From Eubacteriales bacterium (GTDB lineage Bacteria; Bacillota; Clostridia; Lachnospirales; Lachnospiraceae): a DNA stretch of 36,262 nt. A model generated the notes under the pieces. That model did not search any database, was not told where the DNA came from, and was given only the letters and a program-made list of their open reading frames with translations. Each line of letters starts with the position of its first letter. Position 1 is the stretch's first letter. Below are positions 23,467 to 33,649 of this stretch, piece by piece. The position numbers and the translations under genes were made by a program. The stretch covers positions 1 to 36,262 of the forward strand of contig JAUNOP010000031.1 in NCBI GenBank assembly GCA_030537135.1, read 5' to 3'.

Positions 23467-24351
23467 CTAATAGAACATTTTTTTTAGAAAATACATGTGC
23501 TTCTCTTCTTCCCATCTGTAGATCCCTACAAATGCGCCGCTGCTGTCACACATACGTACATCTCCATCCTTATGTGTTTCCCTTACACAGTCCTGTGGCA
23601 GAGGATTTCCATTGTGAAGCAGCCTGTCTGCGGCAAAACTGCAGAGAATGCGAGGATTATCTTCAAAAATAGTTTCTATATCCAGGATTTTTTCCTCAAG
23701 TCTTTCTTCATATAAAAGGTTCCGAACCTCTTCCAGTGTCAGGGCATCCTCAAGAGAAAAACGCCCCGCACGAGTACGAGTAAGCTGTGCCATACAGCCT
23801 CCACAGCCCAGCTTCTCCCCTATGTCATGGCATAGAGTACGAATATAAGTTCCCTTGGAACAGGTAATTTCCAATTCTACTTCTGGAAGCTTCATAGAGA
23901 GAATGCGAATTTCATGGAAATATACAGGCCTTGGCGCCCGCTCCACTTCAATTCCCTGACGCGCCAGGTCGCAAAGCTTTTGTCCATTAACCTTGAGTGC
24001 ACTGTACATGGGCGGAATCTGCTGCTGCGCTCCAAGAAAGCCTTCTGCTGCTGCGCAAACCTCCTCCTCTGTAAGCAGAACCGGTTGTGTCTGAAGCACC
24101 CGGCCGCTGATATCCTGTGTGTCTGTGGTCATACCCAGGCGAAGAACAGCCCTGTAGGTCTTGTCTCTGTCTGTGAGAAGCCCCACAGCTCGGGTAGCTC
24201 TGCCAAGACACACTGGAAGCACCCCCTCTGCATCCGGGTCAAGGGTTCCTGTATGACCGATTTTTTTCTGCTTTAATATTCCCCGAAGTCTGGCAACCAC
24301 ATCATGAGAAGTATATCCCTTTTCTTTTCGGATAACTAAAACCCCATCCAT
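23467..24351 (-). CDS. truB: tRNA pseudouridine(55) synthase
   Basis: Makes pseudouridine 55 in the T-loop of tRNAs. MDGVLVIRKEKGYTSHDVV and GHTGTLDPDAEGVLPVCLG (residues 32-50, catalytic Asp38) are conserved. YTALKVNG appears here as YSALKVNGQKLCDLARQG, and CSKGTYIRTLCHDIGEKLG is the second signature. The C-terminal 60 residues form a PUA-like domain ending FLKKMFY. GGGAG lies 7 nt before ATG 24351, within the end of nrnA, which stops 4 nt earlier. Confidence 0.97.
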   Translation of the reverse strand: MDGVLVIRKEKGYTSHDVVARLRGILKQKKIGHTGTLDPDAEGVLPVCLGRATRAVGLLTDRDKTYRAVLRLGMTTDTQDISGRVLQTQPVLLTEEEVCAAAEGFLGAQQQIPPMYSALKVNGQKLCDLARQGIEVERAPRPVYFHEIRILSMKLPEVELEITCSKGTYIRTLCHDIGEKLGCGGCMAQLTRTRAGRFSLEDALTLEEVRNLLYEERLEEKILDIETIFEDNPRILCSFAADRLLHNGNPLPQDCVRETHKDGDVRMCDSSGAFVGIYRWEEEKHMYFLKKMFY

Positions 24352-24355
24352 AGAC

Positions 24356-25318
24356 CTACTCCCCCAGAAGCTGTTTTTCTATTTCAGCTGTCAGATTGTT
24401 GATTACATCATACATAGAACCTCGCATATCACAGCCGGCAGCACGCATATGACCGCCTCCGCCGAAAAACACCGCCACCTTGCTCACATCCACAATTCCG
24501 TTGGAGCGCAGGGATACCTTGAAAAATTGAGGTTCAAACTCATAGACAAAAATAGCAACCTCCACTCCCTGGGTCAGACGAAGCTGACTTACAACTCCAT
24601 CCAGATCCTTTCCCGTAACCCCATAAAAATCCATATCTTTTCTTTTCATGTAGCCTACAATGCATTTTCCATCCTGAAGCATAATGCTTTCTGCCAAAAC
24701 CCTTCCCATGACCTGATTCTGTACATAGGTTTTCTCATAGAAGGAATGGTCAATAATCTTACTGAAATTAAACCCATACTTCATCAGCTCTCCGGCGATT
24801 CTCATCGTATCCGGCGAAGTGGTTGAGTATTGAAACACACCCGTATCATGAGCAATTCCTGTATAAATAGCAGTAGCAGCCTCCAGTTCTATCTTGTCCG
24901 GCTCCAAAAGGTTATACAGAACCTCTGAGGCTGAGCTTATCTCCCCCCGGATATGATTGATCTGCCCAAAGCCGTGGTTGCTTACATGATGGTCAATACA
25001 CACGGTTTTCTTTGCAATATCAAAAAGAGGACCTGCCACGCCGATGCGTTCCTTGCTGCTGACATCCAGCGTGACAAACAAATCATACACCATATCCTCT
25101 CTGCCCTGAATATCATGGAAAACATCGTCCATATGGGCAATGTAGGAAAACACAGGCTTTGGCTCTTCCAGGTAAACATCTGCCTCCAGCTCTGGATAAT
25201 TATGCTTTAAATAAAGATAAAAACCCATACAAGAGCCAATGCAATCTCCATCTGGACGAAGATGGCCTGCAATCCCCACAGTTTTTACATTTTCCAGAAT
25301 TTCGTGAATTCTTTCCAT
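24356..25318 (-). CDS. nrnA: DHH-family bifunctional oligoribonuclease / pAp phosphatase
   Basis: Degrades nanoRNAs and dephosphorylates 3'-phosphoadenosine 5'-phosphate. Metal-binding motifs: GHLRPDGDCIGS (H19, D23, D25), a middle Asp in FVTLDVSS, and DHHVSNHGFG (about residues 108-117). The DHHA1 domain carries FGGGGHMRAAGCDMRG near residue 280. At 320 residues it matches the family. AGGAGG lies 6 nt before ATG 25318. Its place between rbfA and truB is conserved in Firmicutes. Confidence 0.95.
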   Translation of the reverse strand: MERIHEILENVKTVGIAGHLRPDGDCIGSCMGFYLYLKHNYPELEADVYLEEPKPVFSYIAHMDDVFHDIQGREDMVYDLFVTLDVSSKERIGVAGPLFDIAKKTVCIDHHVSNHGFGQINHIRGEISSASEVLYNLLEPDKIELEAATAIYTGIAHDTGVFQYSTTSPDTMRIAGELMKYGFNFSKIIDHSFYEKTYVQNQVMGRVLAESIMLQDGKCIVGYMKRKDMDFYGVTGKDLDGVVSQLRLTQGVEVAIFVYEFEPQFFKVSLRSNGIVDVSKVAVFFGGGGHMRAAGCDMRGSMYDVINNLTAEIEKQLLGE

Positions 25319-25335
25319 ACTTTTCCTCCTAATGG

Positions 25336-25371
25336 GTCAAACAGACCCTATACTTTCTGCGTCTGTTTGAC
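25336..25371 (-). other. Intercistronic hairpin between rbfA and nrnA
   Basis: A perfect 11-bp inverted repeat (GTCAAACAGAC / GTCTGTTTGAC) with a 14-nt loop in the 97-nt gap, ending just before the AGGAGG of nrnA. No T-run follows. It is a candidate RNase III or RNA-binding protein site, or a stability element separating the two halves of the operon. Confidence 0.65.
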
Positions 25372-25415
25372 TCACAAACTGAGAGCTCGTGATTTTCACT
25401 GCGCTCCCTTCTGAT

Positions 25416-25796
25416 TTACTCTTCTTCTCCGTGAGAAAGCCTTTCCTTTGCTGCAATATCATCAATCAGCTTTGACATGGATACTCCATATTCAATGGAT
25501 TCATCCAAAATAAAGCGAATTTCCGGAGTGTTGCGTAAATTCAGATTCCTGGCCAGCTCACGGCGGATAAAGCCCACTGCGCTGGAAAGTCCTGTCATAG
25601 TATCCTTCTTTGCCTGCTCATTGCCAAGCACGCTGATATATACCTTGCAGGTCTTCAAATCAGGAGCCACCTCTGCTTCCATGACAGAGGTCATGGGATG
25701 AATACGGGGATCCTTGATTTCCTCCCTGATGATTTTGCTCAGCTCTTTCTGCACTTCGCCGTTTATCCTGGTGTTCTTGATGCTGTTTTTTCTCAT
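25416..25796 (-). CDS. rbfA: Ribosome-binding factor A
   Basis: A KH-type 30S maturation factor that binds the 16S 5' helix region. It begins MRKNSIKNTRINGEVQKELS and contains IREEIKDPRI and the conserved VYISVLG and IRRELARNLNLRNTPEIRF. At 126 residues it has normal length. AGGAG lies 9 nt before ATG 25796. It follows infB by 25 nt. Confidence 0.97.
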   Translation of the reverse strand: MRKNSIKNTRINGEVQKELSKIIREEIKDPRIHPMTSVMEAEVAPDLKTCKVYISVLGNEQAKKDTMTGLSSAVGFIRRELARNLNLRNTPEIRFILDESIEYGVSMSKLIDDIAAKERLSHGEEE

Positions 25797-25821
25797 TCTG
25801 CCATACTCCTATATTCCCTGA

Positions 25822-28800
25822 CTATCTGGGAACCTCTACCATAATATATGCTTCTACCTGGTCTTCCTCCTTCACATCATTGAAGTCCTTAAATACCAGG
25901 CCGCATTCATAGCCTGCCTTTACTTCCTTTACATCGTCCTTAAAACGCTTCAGGGAAGCAAGCTCTCCTTCAAAAATCTGTTCTCCCTCTCTGCTGATGC
26001 GTATCTTGCAGTTTCTCTGGAATACACCGTCAAGCACATAGCTTCCCGCAATCGTACCAACGCCAGAAGCCTTGAACAGCTGGCGCACCTCTGCGTGGCC
26101 GATAACCTTTTCCTCGTAAATCGGATCCAGCATTCCCTTCATGGCCGCTTCGATATCTTCGATTGCCTGATAAATGACTCTGTACAGACGGAGATCCACG
26201 CCCTCCTGCTCTGCAAGCTGCTTTGCAGTGGTGTCTGGCCGAACATTGAATCCAATGACAATTGCGTTGGAGGTTGCTGCCAGTGAAACGTCGGATTCAT
26301 TGATTGCACCTACTCCGCCATGGATTACCTTCACCACTACTTCCTCATTGGAAAGCTTGGTAAGACTCTGCTTTACAGCTTCAACAGATCCCTGTACATC
26401 TGCCTTCACAACAATCGGAAGCTCCTTCAAATCGCTTGCCTGAATCTGGTCGAACAGATTGTCAAGCGACAGCTTTCCCTTTGTCTCCTCCAGCAGACGA
26501 TTTTTGTTCTCTGATACAAAGGCGCCTGCAAAGTTCTTGGCCTCCTTGTCACTGTCAAAGGACATCAGGACCTCTCCTGCATTCGGAACATCGCCAAGTC
26601 CCAGGATTTCCACTGGTGTAGACGGAGCTGCCTCTTTTACGCGGCGGCCCTTGTCGTCCATCATGGCACGTACCTTACCTGAGCAGGAGCCAGCTGCAAT
26701 AAAGTCTCCTACATGAAGCGTACCCTTCTGTACAAGAATAGTGGCGACAGGACCCTTTCCTTTATCAAGCTGTGCCTCGATAACCAGTCCTCTTGCTGCT
26801 CTGTCAGGATTTGCCTTCAGTTCTGCCACCTCTGCTGTCAGCAGAATCATCTCAAGCAGAGTGTCAATTCCCTCTCCTGTGCGCGCAGACACTGGAACAA
26901 ATACTGTGCTTCCGCCCCAGTCCTCAGGAATCAGCTCATATTCAGAAAGCTCCTGCTTTACACGTTCTACATTGGCGCTTGGCTTATCAATCTTGTTGAT
27001 GGCAACAATGATCTCCACTCCGGCTGCCTTTGCGTGGCTGATAGCCTCTACTGTCTGCGGCATCACGCCATCGTCTGCTGCTACTACCAGAACTGCAATG
27101 TCCGTGGCATTGGCCCCTCTCATACGCATGGCTGTGAAGGCCTCATGTCCAGGTGTATCCAGGAAGGTAATTTTCTGGTCATTAATCGTTACCACATAAG
27201 CACCGATGTGCTGTGTGATTCCTCCTGCCTCTCCTCTGGTGACATTGGTGTTTCGTATTGCATCCAGAAGAGAGGTTTTGCCGTGGTCAACATGACCCAT
27301 AACGCAGACAACCGGAGGACGCGCTACCATATCCTCTTCCCGCTCTTCATCCTCGCGAAGAAGTTCCTCAATGATGTCCACCTTTTCTTCCTGTTCTGCA
27401 ATGATATCATATTCCAGAGCAATCTCCTGAGCCTTCTCAAAGTCGATTTCATGGTTTACAGTAACCATAATACCCTGCAAAAACAGCTTTTTCACAATCA
27501 CAGAGGGCTGCATCTTCATCTTATCTGCCAGCTCTCGGATAGTCAGCTTCTCAGGAAGCACGATTTCCTTGACCTCTGGCTTCTGCGGCTCCGGCTTCTG
27601 AGCAGAAGTTGGTTTCTGAAGAGCCTTTGGCAGTCTGCTCTGCTGGAACTTTCCGCCCTGGTTTGGCCGGCGTCCCTGTCCCTGATTATTCTCATAATCC
27701 TTTTTCTTATTCTTGTTTTCTCTGTCTCTCTCTCTCTTGCTGTCCTTGGAGGTCTTGGTCATCTCTGGCACAAAAACATCATTGCTGTCGTTTCTTCTGG
27801 TTCCCTGGCCTTTTCCTCCCTGGCCTCTGCTGCCCTGACGATTGTCGCCTCTGTTTTCTCCGCGGCCTTCGCCTCTTGCATCTCCTCTTCCTTCACCAGA
27901 GCCTGCCATTCTGCTGCCCTGGGGTCTTTGCGGGCGGCTGCCCTGGTTCTGGCCTCTGCCTCCCTGTCCGCTGGAAAAGCCCTGACGGCCCTCGCTTCTT
28001 GCGTCTCCTCTTCCTTCTGAACGGCCTTCGCCCTGTCTCTGCGGACGGCTGCCCTGACTCTGGCCTCTGTTTCCCTGCGCATTTCTGGAAAAACGGCCTT
28101 CTCTGCTGTCGCGGCCGCCTTCCCGGCCTTCTCTCCCGTCGCGATTGTCTCTTCCTTCTCTGTTTTCCCGATTTCCCTGGAATTTACCTGCCTGACGGCC
28201 CTCCTGACGATTCTCGCCTCTGCCTTCTCCTCTGAAGGAACGGCTCTCGCCCTTGCCTGCATTGTCGCGGGAGCGGGAATTTCCGCCATCTCTGCTTCCC
28301 TGCTGACGTTCCTCTTTTCTCTGAGGCGCCGGTCTGTTCTCTGGCTTTCTCTCCTGCTTTGGCTCTGCTGTTTTTTCAGGAGCCAGCTTTGCCGCTTCTG
28401 CTGCTTTTCCCTCAGGCTTTAGCTCTGCGGGAGCCTTCTCGCGCCTTGGCATCTGCTGCACTGGTGCCTTGTCCTGCTTTGGTGCTGCCGGTGCAGAAGG
28501 CTTCTCCTGTACTGTCTCTTCTGATTTGACTGGTTTTACCGCTGCCTTTTTCTCTGCCTGCTTCCTGTCCTTTTTCTGCTGATGGCTCTTACCGCCGTCA
28601 CTGGCATTCTGGGCGCGGAAAATACGAATAATATTTTTCTTTTTCTTTGGTGTCTGACCACCCTCTTTATTTCCTGCTTCCATTTTGTTCTCCTCCGGCT
28701 TTGACATCTTTGCCTTTTCTTCTGTTCTGGTTGTATCCAACTTCTCTAAATGCTCCTTTCCTGCTCTACCGAACTTCCCCTCAAGCATTGCTATTTGTTC

Positions 28801-28920
28801 TGCGCTCAGGCTGCTCATATGGCTTCTCAGCTCAATGCCTCTTGTTTTCAGAAATTCCAGTACCTCTCTATTTTCTATGCCAAGTTTCCTGGCAAGCTCA
28901 TGAACTCTCACTTTTTCCAT
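25822..28920 (-). CDS. infB: Translation initiation factor IF-2, with long RG-rich N-terminal extension
   Basis: 1032 residues. An IF2_N domain starts at [20 protein letters not shown]. Lys/Ala/Pro/Glu-rich disorder spans about residues 60-205, and a strikingly Arg/Gly/Gln/Asn-rich tract about 207-380. A second IF2_N module lies at about 450-495 ([20 protein letters not shown]). The GTPase domain has GHVDHGKTS (about 541), DTPGHEAF and NKID, followed by domains II-IV. It delivers initiator tRNA to the 30S subunit and promotes subunit joining. ATG 28920 was chosen because GGAG lies 9 nt upstream and the domain starts there; the frame extends to 28953. It overlaps ylxQ by 23 nt. Confidence 0.97.
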   Translation of the reverse strand: MEKVRVHELARKLGIENREVLEFLKTRGIELRSHMSSLSAEQIAMLEGKFGRAGKEHLEKLDTTRTEEKAKMSKPEENKMEAGNKEGGQTPKKKKNIIRIFRAQNASDGGKSHQQKKDRKQAEKKAAVKPVKSEETVQEKPSAPAAPKQDKAPVQQMPRREKAPAELKPEGKAAEAAKLAPEKTAEPKQERKPENRPAPQRKEERQQGSRDGGNSRSRDNAGKGESRSFRGEGRGENRQEGRQAGKFQGNRENREGRDNRDGREGREGGRDSREGRFSRNAQGNRGQSQGSRPQRQGEGRSEGRGDARSEGRQGFSSGQGGRGQNQGSRPQRPQGSRMAGSGEGRGDARGEGRGENRGDNRQGSRGQGGKGQGTRRNDSNDVFVPEMTKTSKDSKRERDRENKNKKKDYENNQGQGRRPNQGGKFQQSRLPKALQKPTSAQKPEPQKPEVKEIVLPEKLTIRELADKMKMQPSVIVKKLFLQGIMVTVNHEIDFEKAQEIALEYDIIAEQEEKVDIIEELLREDEEREEDMVARPPVVCVMGHVDHGKTSLLDAIRNTNVTRGEAGGITQHIGAYVVTINDQKITFLDTPGHEAFTAMRMRGANATDIAVLVVAADDGVMPQTVEAISHAKAAGVEIIVAINKIDKPSANVERVKQELSEYELIPEDWGGSTVFVPVSARTGEGIDTLLEMILLTAEVAELKANPDRAARGLVIEAQLDKGKGPVATILVQKGTLHVGDFIAAGSCSGKVRAMMDDKGRRVKEAAPSTPVEILGLGDVPNAGEVLMSFDSDKEAKNFAGAFVSENKNRLLEETKGKLSLDNLFDQIQASDLKELPIVVKADVQGSVEAVKQSLTKLSNEEVVVKVIHGGVGAINESDVSLAATSNAIVIGFNVRPDTTAKQLAEQEGVDLRLYRVIYQAIEDIEAAMKGMLDPIYEEKVIGHAEVRQLFKASGVGTIAGSYVLDGVFQRNCKIRISREGEQIFEGELASLKRFKDDVKEVKAGYECGLVFKDFNDVKEEDQVEAYIMVEVPR

Positions 28921-29251
28921 GCTTTTTGACTCCTCCTGCCTTGTTTTCCCCATCCTGAATCAGTATCTTCTCAATGGCTGTGGAAAAACCGGCATCCAGA
29001 ACGGCCAGACTGGCACGGAATTCCTTTCCCATTGCTCTTCCCAGATGCTCTTTATCTGAAAAAACAAACATAGGAACTTCATAGAATTCACACATATTCC
29101 GAAACTTTTTCTGGGTATTCGCAGAGGCGTCCTCTGCCACAATGACCAGATATCCTTTTCCGCATTTCACTGCTTTCTCTGTTGAAAATTCTCCGCTTGT
29201 GGTCCTGCCTGCCTTTGTGGCAAGACTGATAAGAGACAGTACCTTATTCAT
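28898..29251 (-). CDS. ylxQ: L7Ae/L30e-family RNA-binding protein YlxQ
   Basis: 117 residues. [20 protein letters not shown] and the following [15 protein letters not shown] match the L7Ae/L30e fold of YlxQ, a K-turn-binding protein of unsettled function. The C-terminus is a basic tail beyond ILIQDG. ATG 29251 overlaps the ylxR stop by 8 nt, and AGG lies 6 nt upstream. The frame could extend to 29284 without homology. Always found between ylxR and infB in Firmicutes. Confidence 0.9.
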   Translation of the reverse strand: MNKVLSLISLATKAGRTTSGEFSTEKAVKCGKGYLVIVAEDASANTQKKFRNMCEFYEVPMFVFSDKEHLGRAMGKEFRASLAVLDAGFSTAIEKILIQDGENKAGGVKKHGKSESS

Positions 29252-29519
29252 CGATCGCCTGTAACTCCCTTTCAAGGTTTTCATAAATCTCTTCTGGTAT
29301 GGACGCCTTCAGCGCTCTCTCAAAGCTTTTTGCCTTTCTTGCCTTTTTAAAGCATTCCATGGATTTGCACAAATATGCGCCCCGTCCATTCTTTCGTCCT
29401 GTCGCATCCAAAAGGATTTGCCCTTCTGGTGTGCGGATTACCCGAATCAATTCCTTCTTATTTTTCATTTCCCGACAGCCGCTGCACTGCCGCATCGGTA
29501 TCTTACTCTTTGTACTCAT
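29244..29519 (-). CDS. rnpM: YlxR / RNase P modulator RnpM
   Basis: 91 residues of the DUF448 family. The core motif RQCSGCREMKNKKELIRVIR leads to LLDATGRKNGRGAYLCKS, the basic RNA-binding surface. In Bacillus the protein binds RNase P RNA and modulates it. ATG 29519 has GAGG 9 nt upstream and overlaps the end of nusA by 17 nt; the frame extends to 29540. Two Cys pairs (CSGC and the later CKSMEC) are visible. Confidence 0.93.
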   Translation of the reverse strand: MSTKSKIPMRQCSGCREMKNKKELIRVIRTPEGQILLDATGRKNGRGAYLCKSMECFKKARKAKSFERALKASIPEEIYENLERELQAIDE

Positions 29520-30669
29520 TGGCGTCAGCCTCGCCTTCATATTCTGCAGATTCCATCTCGAGTTCTATCTCCTCGCTGTCCTCTACAAAATCCTCGTCTT
29601 CATCTTCATCATAGTCATAAAAATCGCCGGACTCGCGCGCCTGGCTTTCGCTCTTGATATCAATCTTAAAGCCGGTAAGGCGGGCGGCAAGACGGGCATT
29701 TTGTCCTTCCTTGCCAATCGCCAGAGAAAGCTGATAATCCGGAACCACCACAAGAGCTGTTTTCTCATCCGGGTCTGCCATAACTGCAATCACCTTTGCA
29801 GGACTTAGGGCATTTTCAATCAGCAGAGCCGGGTTTTCGTCCCAGTTGATAATATCAATTTTCTCTCCGCGCAGTTCATTGACAACCGCATTTACACGCA
29901 CGCCGTTCATACCCACGCATGCTCCTACAGGATCTACGTCCGGATCATTGGACCATACAGCAATCTTTGTTCTGGAGCCTGCCTCTCTGGCAATGCTCTT
30001 AATCTCCACCGTACCGCTGCGAACCTCAGCGACCTCGGATTCAAACAGGCGCTTCACAAGGCCGGGATGTGTTCTGGATACCAGAATACGAGGTCCCTTT
30101 GGCGTATCCTTGACTTCCAGAATGTAAACCTTAATCCTCTCTGTGGATTCAAAGGTTTCTCCCTTTACCTGTTCGTTCTCACTTAGAGTGGCGTCTACCT
30201 TTCCAAGGTTGATGCTTATGCTTTTGTTGCCCATCATACGCTGTACAATTCCTGTGACAACCTCTTTCTCCTTGCCATAATACTCGTCATACAGAACCTT
30301 TCGCTCTTCCTCACGGATTTTCTGAAGAATGACGTTTTTTGCATTCTGTGTAGCAATTCGTCCGAATTCTCTGGAATGAATCTCCACCTTGACCACATCG
30401 CCCACAGCTGCATTGATATTAATTTTCTGGGCATCCAGGAGAGAAATCTCCATTGCAGGATCGTCTACAAATTCCACAACCGTTCTCTCCGCAAAAACAC
30501 TGAAATCGCAGGTCTCTGGGTTAATATTGACCTTCACATTGTCGGCCTTGCCGAAATGATTTTTACACGCCTGAATGAGAGACTGTTCAATCGCGCCTAG
30601 AAGCGTATCCTTGCTGATATTTTTCTCCTTCTCCAGGATATCCAACGCTTCCATCAACTCTTTGTTCAT
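29503..30669 (-). CDS. nusA: Transcription termination/antitermination factor NusA
   Basis: 388 residues. The N-terminal RNA-polymerase-binding domain starts [20 protein letters not shown]; an S1 domain lies at about 135-200 ([20 protein letters not shown]); two KH domains follow, with [15 protein letters not shown] and [18 protein letters not shown]. The last 35 residues are a very acidic tail (DEDEDEDF onward), as in several Clostridia, with no C-terminal repeat domains. NusA promotes pausing and intrinsic termination. AGGAGG lies about 11 nt before ATG 30669. It follows rimP by 31 nt. Confidence 0.97.
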   Translation of the reverse strand: MNKELMEALDILEKEKNISKDTLLGAIEQSLIQACKNHFGKADNVKVNINPETCDFSVFAERTVVEFVDDPAMEISLLDAQKININAAVGDVVKVEIHSREFGRIATQNAKNVILQKIREEERKVLYDEYYGKEKEVVTGIVQRMMGNKSISINLGKVDATLSENEQVKGETFESTERIKVYILEVKDTPKGPRILVSRTHPGLVKRLFESEVAEVRSGTVEIKSIAREAGSRTKIAVWSNDPDVDPVGACVGMNGVRVNAVVNELRGEKIDIINWDENPALLIENALSPAKVIAVMADPDEKTALVVVPDYQLSLAIGKEGQNARLAARLTGFKIDIKSESQARESGDFYDYDEDEDEDFVEDSEEIELEMESAEYEGEADANEYKE

Positions 30670-30700
30670 TTTCTTCTTTTCCTCCTAAACTCTTCTCAAG

Positions 30701-31168
30701 TCAAAAGATGACAGCAAGGCGGATAAGGGCAATTTCTTTTCTGTCAAAGCTTCTCTTTTGCCCGTCTTCCTCCTGTATTGTCACGCTGTTATCATCATAT
30801 GCAGTGAGAATCCCATAAAACTCCTTTTGTTTTTCCACTGGTCGGTATGTCCGTATCTCCAGCAGCTTTCCCATGCTTCTTGCAAAATCCTTTTCCTTTT
30901 TCAAAGGACGATCCAGCCCCGGAGAGCTGATTTCCATGATATAGCTGTCTTCAATAAAATCGCAGGCATCCAGTCTGTCGCTGAATGCACGGCTTACATC
31001 CTCGCAGTCATTCACTGTAATTCCGCCCGGTTTGTCAATATAGCCCCGAAGATACCAGGTACCGGCTTCCTTTACATATTCCACATCCACCAGTTCAAAG
31101 CCTCTGGATGCTACAATCGGAGCCAAAAGCTCCTCTGCTTTTTTCTCATAATCGTCTTTCCTGCTCAT
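30701..31168 (-). CDS. rimP: Ribosome maturation factor RimP
   Basis: 155 residues. Early 30S assembly factor. The N-terminal domain contains GFELVDVEYVKEAGTWYLRG and the next residues YIDKPGGI; the signature IMEISSPGLDRPLKKEKDF is unmistakable, and the C-terminal SH3-like domain holds FYGILTAYDDNSVTI. ATG 31168 is preferred because AGGTGG lies about 8 nt upstream; the in-frame GTGs at 31177-31180 fall within that ribosome binding site. First gene of the nusA-infB operon. Confidence 0.96.
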   Translation of the reverse strand: MSRKDDYEKKAEELLAPIVASRGFELVDVEYVKEAGTWYLRGYIDKPGGITVNDCEDVSRAFSDRLDACDFIEDSYIMEISSPGLDRPLKKEKDFARSMGKLLEIRTYRPVEKQKEFYGILTAYDDNSVTIQEEDGQKRSFDRKEIALIRLAVIF

Positions 31169-31230
31169 TTTTTTCACCACCTTTGAAAAAGCTGATCTGT
31201 CTGAAAAAGCTGCTTTTCCTTAACACGTAA

Positions 31231-31256
31231 TAAGAGTGGACAAACGCCCACTCTTA
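31231..31256 (-). promoter_or_regulatory. Leader hairpin of the rimP-nusA-infB operon
   Basis: A 9-bp perfect stem TAAGAGTGG/CCACTCTTA with an 8-nt loop about 20 nt downstream of the predicted transcription start. It has no T-run. Its place at the head of an operon encoding NusA makes it a candidate for feedback control, but that is inference. Confidence 0.55.
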
Positions 31257-31281
31257 TATTACAAAGTATCAAGTTCCCTTT

Positions 31282-31310
31282 ATTCTATCACCACATAATT
31301 CAAATTGCAA
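31282..31310 (-). promoter_or_regulatory. Promoter of the rimP-nusA-infB operon
   Basis: TTGCAA (31305-31310) and TAGAAT (31282-31287) with a 17-nt spacer on the minus strand. It lies in the 219-nt gap after parC, which shows no convincing terminator for the topoisomerase genes. Confidence 0.8.
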
Positions 31311-31387
31311 GGGATTTCTGTAAAATTGTTCCTGTTCGAGACTTTTGGGTTGTTGTTCACCTCGTTCACAGCAGCAGCTTGTGAATG

Positions 31388-33631
31388 TTATGCTCTTTTC
31401 GTTCCCTGGGCATCCCTCTTTGAGAGCTTTAAACGGTTTAGTGTAATCATCTTTCCATTATACTCCATTGTGTATTCTGTGCGGTTTTCTAAAAGGTAAG
31501 CTTTTTCAAGCTTGTCCCCTTCTTTCAGGCGCATTCCTCTGACCCCAAGGGCGCTCTTTTTCTTTTCCGGAACCTCGGAGCTTAGGAAGCGGAGGAAGTA
31601 TCCGCTGCAGCTCTGAAGCACCACAAATTCCATTTCATCGACCTCTCCTATGAAAATCAGCCTGTCTTCCTCTCCAAGCTTTGTAGCTGCAATAGTTCGC
31701 TTCAAAACATCGAATTCACTGCCCAAAACCAGCTTGCACATTGCCTGCTCTGTCACAAAAAGGAGCTTTTTCTCCCTGATTGCGTTCATGGGACGGATAT
31801 AAAGAATTTGTTCCTTTGCACTGTCAAAATTACTGAGATTATCTATTGGTCTTCCCTTGTCGCGAAAGCGAACCAGCGGAATATCCATAACCTTCACTGT
31901 GTGCATTTTTCCATCCTCTGTGAAAATACACAGCTTGTCTGTGTTCAGACATCGGAAAAGATATTTGCTCTCCTTATTTGCCGCCTCCTTGTTTCTCTCA
32001 TAGGTATTCTTGTCTATGATTCTGGCATATCCAAAGCGATCCATGAGGAAAACAACCTCCATCTCTTCTGTTTTCTTTTCCTCATATACAGCCTCCTCTG
32101 CATTGACAATTGCAGTTTTCCGCTTTGTCCCGAACTCACGCTTCAGAGCATCCAGCTCATCTATAATTACCTTTGCCATAGAATCATAATTGTTCAGAAT
32201 ATCCTCATACCTGGCAATGTTTTTCAGCGTTTCCTCATGTTCCTTTATCAGAGCATCCAGCTCCAGTCCAATCAGCTTATAGAGGCGCATCTCCAATATG
32301 GCAGAGGCCTGGCGTTCTGTAAAGCAAAGCTTTGCAGCCGCCCTCTGGCTTTTGACAGTGTGAAAACGGATTCCCTCTGTTTTGCCGCTGATAAGGCATT
32401 CCTTTGCCTGAGCCTGATTTTTGCTTCCTCTGAGAATTTCAATAATCAGATCAATCACATCACAGGCCTTGATAAGTCCCTCCTGCACCTCTCTGTGTTC
32501 TTTTTCTTTTGTGAGAAGTGAGGAGTACTTTCGGTTAGCAATCTCAAACTGAAAATTCACATGATGCTCAATGATTTTCTTAAGGCTCAATGTCTCTGGC
32601 CTTCCGTCTGCCACAGCGAGCATATTCACGCCAAAGGTGTCCTCAAGTCTTGTCTTCTTATAAAGCATGTTTGTGAGGTTTTCCACATCTGTGTCTTTTT
32701 TCAGTTCCAGCACAATACGGATGCCTTCTTTTGAGGATTGGTTGGAAATGTCCAAAATATCGGTCGTCTTCTTGGTTTCTATCAGAGAAGCCACATCATT
32801 CAGAAATTTTCCGATATTCACGCCAAGCATGGTATAGGGAATCTCTGTAATTACCAGATAGCTTTTTCCTCCCTTTCCTTTTTCCACCTCAACCTTGCCT
32901 CTGAGCCGGATTTTTCCGGTTCCGGTCTCATAAATATGACAAAGCTCATCCTTGTTCACCACAATTCCGCCTGTCGGAAAATCAGGTCCCTTCAGATAGC
33001 GCATCAGCCCTTTCACAGAAATATCCGGGTTCTGCATATACGCCTTCACAGCATCCACTACTTCTCCTAAATTATGAGGAGGAATACTGGTTGCCATTCC
33101 CACGGCAATACCCTCGGCTCCATTAACCAGAAGATTAGGAAGCTTCACAGGCAGAACCTCCGGTTCCTTCTCTGTCTCATCAAAATTCGGGATAAAATCC
33201 ACCACATTTTTATCCAGGTCTGAGAGAAAGGCTGTCTGTGTCAGCTTCTCAAGGCGCGCCTCTGTATATCGCATGGCAGCTGCACCGTCCCCTTCAATGG
33301 AGCCGAAATTTCCATGACCATCCACCAGCTTTCTTCCTTTTTTAAAGTCCTGCGCCATCACTACCAGCGCTTCATAGATGGAGCTGTCGCCGTGCGGATG
33401 ATATTTGCCCATAGTATCGCCCACAATACGCGCACATTTTCGATAAGGCTTGTCATATCGAATTCCCAGCTCATACATGTCATAGAGAGTTCTTCTCTGC
33501 ACTGGCTTCAAGCCATCCCTCACATCAGGAAGGGCGCGCGCAACAATAACACTCATGGCATAGTCAATATAAGATTTCTGCATTAACTCCGCATAGTCTG
33601 TGCGGATAATATTGTCTTCCTTTTTATCCAT
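31388..33631 (-). CDS. parC: Type IIA DNA topoisomerase subunit A, topoisomerase IV (ParC) type
   Basis: 747 residues. DNA breakage-reunion subunit. Catalytic Tyr122 lies in [10 protein letters not shown] at the same number as in E. coli GyrA. The quinolone-resistance region reads [17 protein letters not shown], with Ser83 and Glu87 at the key positions (sensitive-type). The C-terminal beta-pinwheel is present but the GyrA box (QRRGGRG) is absent; [10 protein letters not shown] is the nearest equivalent. With the length below 800, this favours ParC over GyrA. AGGAGG lies 7 nt before ATG 33631, which is 18 nt after parE. Decatenates daughter chromosomes together with ParE. Confidence 0.88.
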   Translation of the reverse strand: MDKKEDNIIRTDYAELMQKSYIDYAMSVIVARALPDVRDGLKPVQRRTLYDMYELGIRYDKPYRKCARIVGDTMGKYHPHGDSSIYEALVVMAQDFKKGRKLVDGHGNFGSIEGDGAAAMRYTEARLEKLTQTAFLSDLDKNVVDFIPNFDETEKEPEVLPVKLPNLLVNGAEGIAVGMATSIPPHNLGEVVDAVKAYMQNPDISVKGLMRYLKGPDFPTGGIVVNKDELCHIYETGTGKIRLRGKVEVEKGKGGKSYLVITEIPYTMLGVNIGKFLNDVASLIETKKTTDILDISNQSSKEGIRIVLELKKDTDVENLTNMLYKKTRLEDTFGVNMLAVADGRPETLSLKKIIEHHVNFQFEIANRKYSSLLTKEKEHREVQEGLIKACDVIDLIIEILRGSKNQAQAKECLISGKTEGIRFHTVKSQRAAAKLCFTERQASAILEMRLYKLIGLELDALIKEHEETLKNIARYEDILNNYDSMAKVIIDELDALKREFGTKRKTAIVNAEEAVYEEKKTEEMEVVFLMDRFGYARIIDKNTYERNKEAANKESKYLFRCLNTDKLCIFTEDGKMHTVKVMDIPLVRFRDKGRPIDNLSNFDSAKEQILYIRPMNAIREKKLLFVTEQAMCKLVLGSEFDVLKRTIAATKLGEEDRLIFIGEVDEMEFVVLQSCSGYFLRFLSSEVPEKKKSALGVRGMRLKEGDKLEKAYLLENRTEYTMEYNGKMITLNRLKLSKRDAQGTKRA

Positions 33632-33649
33632 GTTCCAGCCTCCTGCTTC

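Noticed and set aside
22593-23672. 359-residue plus-strand open frame
   Set aside because: Antisense to ribF and truB, both complete and well conserved.
26713-28020. 435-residue plus-strand open frame
   Set aside because: Antisense to infB; Leu/Cys/His-rich with no family resemblance, overlapping conserved GTPase motifs on the other strand.
31320-31387. Terminator after parC
   Set aside because: A TTCACA/TGTGAA dyad is present but no T-run follows, so termination cannot be supported.
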